Below the pieces are notes generated by a model. The model was not told where the DNA came from. It ran no database searches and saw only the letters and a program-made list of their open reading frames with translations. The position numbers and the translations under genes were made by a program. A stretch of 25,504 bases of DNA from Chloroflexota bacterium (GTDB lineage: Bacteria; Chloroflexota; Anaerolineae; Promineifilales; Promineifilaceae). Location: the NCBI GenBank assembly GCA_024223125.1, contig JAAEOP010000052.1, forward strand, positions 1-25,504, in the 5' to 3' direction. Shown in pieces: positions 23,046 to 25,504 of the stretch (the first letter of the stretch is position 1; the number at the start of each line of letters is the position of its first letter).

Positions 23046-24473
23046 ATGAACATTCCTCTCATTGGTAAATCGTCTGACAAAATATTGCAAACATTGCAGG
23101 CATACAAACAACACGATCTGGCCTGGCGCGACGGCCGTGTGCTGGCCTATGTTTACGATGCCGGCCGTGACACAGAAGAGATAGTTAAACAAGCCTTTAC
23201 CCTGTACCTGTCTGAAAACGCTCTAGACCCCACCACCTTCCCTAGTACCTTGCAAATGGAGCGGGAGATTGTACGCATGACTGCCAATCTGCTGCGCGGC
23301 GATGAGCAGGTTGTAGGCAATGTCTCCTCCGGTGGCACAGAAAGCATCATGCTGGCCGTCAAAACCGCCCGTGATTGGGGCAGAGCTACAAAAGGAATCA
23401 ATGAGCCAGAGATGATCCTCGCCTCTACCGCTCACGCCGCCTTCCACAAAGCGGCCCATTACCTAGGCGTTAAATTGGTCATTGTTCCTTTTAACCCGCA
23501 TACGTTTCAGGCAGATGTAGATGCTATGCAAGCGGCCGTTGCCGAAAACACGATCTTGCTGGTGGCCTCAGCCCCTTGCTACTCACATGGCACAGTAGAC
23601 CCCGTACCTGAAATCGGTGCATTGGCTCAGGAAAACAATATCCTTTGCCATGTAGACGCTTGCATCGGCGGTTTCCAACTCAGCTTCATGCGTCAGCTTG
23701 GGTATGATGTGCCCGCGTTTGATTTCACTGTACCCGGCGTCACGTCTATCTCCATTGACGTGCATAAATATGGCTATGCGGCCAAAGGCGCTTCTGTCAT
23801 TCTCTACAAAAGCAAGGAACTGCGCCGCCACCAAATTTTTGCCTGCCTTTCCACCACCGCTTACGCCATCATCAATCCGACTGTCCTTAGCACTAAATCG
23901 GGTGGGCCGTTAGCGGGAGCGTGGGCTGTTCTCAACTATCTAGGCACGGAAGGCTACCAGCGCATTGTCAGAGAGGTAACGGAAGCGACGCGGAAGATGA
24001 TTGCTGGCATTAATGCTTTGCCTGATTTGCATGTTTTGGGACGGCCGACGATGTGCATTTTCGCTTTGGAATCGGATACGGTGAATGTGTTCCAATTGGC
24101 CGATGTGATGCGTGGCAAAGGGTGGTATTTGCAGCCCCAATTTTCGGCCGACCCACTGCACCCCAATATCCATATCACCGTCAACCAGGCCACGGTGCCC
24201 CATGTAGATGATTTTTTGCGTGATCTGGCGGCCGGGGTGGAAGAAACAAAGGGGTTGGAGGGATTGGACACGGCCGTCATCAAAACCCAGATTGACGCCC
24301 TTCTCAGCTCCCTACCGCCAGACGAAATGGCTGCCAGCCTGTATGAATTGGCCGGTATTCGCGGCTCTAAACTGCCGGAAGATACCGCGTTTATAAACAC
24401 CGTCCTCAATGTTCTGCCCAAACCCCTTGCCGAACATTTGTTATTAGAATATTTCAATGATTTGTATGTGTAG
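23046..24473 (+). CDS. PLP-dependent lyase/decarboxylase, sphingosine-1-phosphate-lyase-like
   Basis: 475 residues, a group II fold-type I PLP enzyme. The cofactor regions are clear: SSGGTESIMLAVKTARDW (phosphate-binding), HAAFHKAAHYLGV, HVDACIGGF with the Asp that contacts the pyridine nitrogen, and ISIDVHKYGYAAKGASVILY with the Schiff-base Lys at residue 241. The HKYGYxxKGxSV.LY block and overall length are closest, from memory, to sphingosine-1-phosphate lyase and related phosphoethanolamine-releasing or amino-acid decarboxylating enzymes. Many genomes label this type as glutamate or tyrosine decarboxylase, and the substrate is open. ATG at 23046 has CCGGAG seven bases upstream; the ATG at 23041 meets a stop after two codons. 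A ThDP enzyme follows after 69 bp, so the two may share a transcript. Confidence 0.88.
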   Translation: MNIPLIGKSSDKILQTLQAYKQHDLAWRDGRVLAYVYDAGRDTEEIVKQAFTLYLSENALDPTTFPSTLQMEREIVRMTANLLRGDEQVVGNVSSGGTESIMLAVKTARDWGRATKGINEPEMILASTAHAAFHKAAHYLGVKLVIVPFNPHTFQADVDAMQAAVAENTILLVASAPCYSHGTVDPVPEIGALAQENNILCHVDACIGGFQLSFMRQLGYDVPAFDFTVPGVTSISIDVHKYGYAAKGASVILYKSKELRRHQIFACLSTTAYAIINPTVLSTKSGGPLAGAWAVLNYLGTEGYQRIVREVTEATRKMIAGINALPDLHVLGRPTMCIFALESDTVNVFQLADVMRGKGWYLQPQFSADPLHPNIHITVNQATVPHVDDFLRDLAAGVEETKGLEGLDTAVIKTQIDALLSSLPPDEMAASLYELAGIRGSKLPEDTAFINTVLNVLPKPLAEHLLLEYFNDLYV

Positions 24474-24529
24474 CGCAAACTAACAGTTTGCGTGGACAAA
24501 TAAACAGCGGACAAACTAACAGTTTGTCC
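24474..24529. repeat. Tandem hairpins with identical AAC loops
   Basis: CGCAAACT/AGTTTGCG (24474-24492) and GGACAAACT/AGTTTGTCC (24509-24529) both have the loop AAC, and between them is a degenerate half copy, GGACAAATAAACAG. They fill the gap between two plus-strand genes, ending 13 bp before the next ATG. The stems share the GACAAA/TTTGTC theme with 16025-16080. No T-run follows. Confidence 0.75.
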
Positions 24530-24542
24530 TAAGGAGAAACTC

Positions 24543-25504
24543 ATGGCTGAAATAAGTGGCGGTGAATTGCTTTTACGCAGTTTGCACGCAGAAAATGTGA
24601 AGGTCATCAACGCAATTACCGATGGCACGTATATGATTTTTTTGGAAGCGTTAGAGCGATTAGGCAAGGAGTTGGACATGCGCCTGATTGTGCCTCGTCA
24701 TGAAGCGGCCGGGGCACACTTTGCCGACGCATATACCCGCGTCACCAGCGAACCGGCAGTGGTGATGGCCTGCGCTGGACCAGGGGCGGCCAATCTGTTG
24801 TCGGGTATCATTTGCGCCCAGGCAGAAGGTAGCCCGGTGGTGGCTATTACCACCATGCGCCGTACAGAAGTCAGTGATGATTACCGGCATATGGGCGGTT
24901 CGCAATCCCCCAGCCATTTGGAACTATTTCGGCCAGCGGTGAAGTGGAACGGCCGAATTAGTCATTGGCAGCATATACCTGACATGGTGCGTCACGCTTT
25001 CCGCGTCGCTATGTCTGGTTCGCCAGGGCCGGTGCATTTGCTCATCCCTGAAGATGTGTTGAACCAAAAAGGGGAGGAGAGCAGTGTCAACCTGTGGCCG
25101 CGTGAACGGACGCGAGTGCTAAGAAAACTGCCTGCTGATCAAACCCTCATTCAAAAAGCGGCCGAAATGTTAGTCAATGCTGAATTTGTTAATATTCACG
25201 CCGGAAATGGGGCCAATCGGGCTGCGGCCGGCGAAGAAGTTTTGGCGTTGGCCGAGCATTTGGGTTGTGCTGTGACTAACAATGTGACCGCACGAGGCAT
25301 CATTCCTGAAGACCACCCCCAATTTTATCCGCCGTTGTGCATGGCCGCCTTCATGGCTCACCAGCAAGCGGATTTGGTGCTGGCCGTGGGTACGCGCTTT
25401 GGCGAATTGGTGATGTGGGGACGGCCGCCGTTGTGGGGCGACCCGGCCGAACAGCCGACAATTCAAATTGACACCAATCCGGCTAATATTGGCTTGAACC
25501 GGCC
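24543..25504 (+). CDS. ThDP-dependent acetolactate-synthase-like enzyme (C-terminus beyond window)
   Basis: The frame is open from ATG 24543 (AAGGAG seven bases upstream) to the window end, giving 320 residues of an unfinished protein. The N-terminal ThDP-binding domain has the catalytic Glu54 in VPRHEAAGAHFADAYTR, followed by ACAGPGAANLLSGIICAQAEGSPVVAI and SGSPGPVHLLIPEDV, then a central domain with VLAVGTRFGE. This is the order of the acetolactate synthase/benzoylformate decarboxylase/oxalyl-CoA decarboxylase superfamily. The C-terminal domain with the GDG...NN diphosphate motif should lie beyond the window. A biosynthetic acetolactate synthase would normally sit with ilvN/ilvC; its neighbour here is a PLP lyase, so a catabolic or specialised decarboxylase is as likely. 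Substrate is not determined. Confidence 0.9.
   Translation, partial: MAEISGGELLLRSLHAENVKVINAITDGTYMIFLEALERLGKELDMRLIVPRHEAAGAHFADAYTRVTSEPAVVMACAGPGAANLLSGIICAQAEGSPVVAITTMRRTEVSDDYRHMGGSQSPSHLELFRPAVKWNGRISHWQHIPDMVRHAFRVAMSGSPGPVHLLIPEDVLNQKGEESSVNLWPRERTRVLRKLPADQTLIQKAAEMLVNAEFVNIHAGNGANRAAAGEEVLALAEHLGCAVTNNVTARGIIPEDHPQFYPPLCMAAFMAHQQADLVLAVGTRFGELVMWGRPPLWGDPAEQPTIQIDTNPANIGLNR

Noticed and set aside
23954..24679. 241-residue minus-strand frame
   Set aside because: Antisense to the PLP enzyme and the start of the ThDP enzyme; Ser/Arg-rich with no domain pattern.

Overview
The window looks like a chromosomal segment of an uncultured Chloroflexota bacterium, probably Anaerolineae- or Caldilineae-like. 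This placement is inferred from gene content: Thr/Pro-rich lipoproteins with many TPRs, large surface proteins with C-terminal membrane anchors, an EF-G-like GTPase of the 'DTPGY' type, a ValS with the archaeal-type GFDDNGLPTER motif, and free-standing receiver proteins. No rRNA, tRNA or CRISPR array was seen. The octamer ACGGCCGT recurs about 40 times on both strands, much as HIP1 does in cyanobacteria.

Layout. At the left edge (1-340) lies the tail of an Avd-type accessory gene of a diversity-generating retroelement (DGR), followed by an Asn-codon-rich template repeat and a strongly structured stretch up to 545. The reverse transcriptase and the variable target gene are not in the window. 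An inositol-monophosphatase gene (546-1346) then converges on, and overlaps by 27 bp, a large surface-anchored nuclease (1320-4634, minus). Two paralogous single-domain receivers (4928-5302 and 5501-5872, minus) sit among palindromic elements. A small Cys-motif membrane protein (6288-6701, plus) shares a bidirectional terminator with an EF-G-like protein whose P-loop lysine is missing (6787-8853, minus).

From 9003 to 17502 (minus) four genes for exported or membrane proteins probably form one operon: a gluzincin peptidase, an orphan family-5 solute-binding lipoprotein fused to a PsbP-like domain, a TPR membrane protein with a second PsbP-like domain, and a TPR lipoprotein. Divergent from them, thyA, a small frameshifted gene and folA (17665-19456, plus) form a thymidylate/folate cassette; folA carries an in-frame palindromic insertion. 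valS (19500-21950, minus) converges on folA and is preceded by a T-box riboswitch. To the right are a truncated transposase, a 119-bp nested palindrome, a sphingosine-phosphate-lyase-like PLP enzyme (23046-24473, plus) and the start of a ThDP-dependent acetolactate-synthase-like enzyme that runs off the end.

Three things stand out: the DGR edge, the iterated ACGGCCGT octamer, and a set of unrelated 60-120 bp palindromic elements of common architecture, one of them inside a conserved essential-type gene (folA). Everything here was read by eye; no database search or folding program was run.
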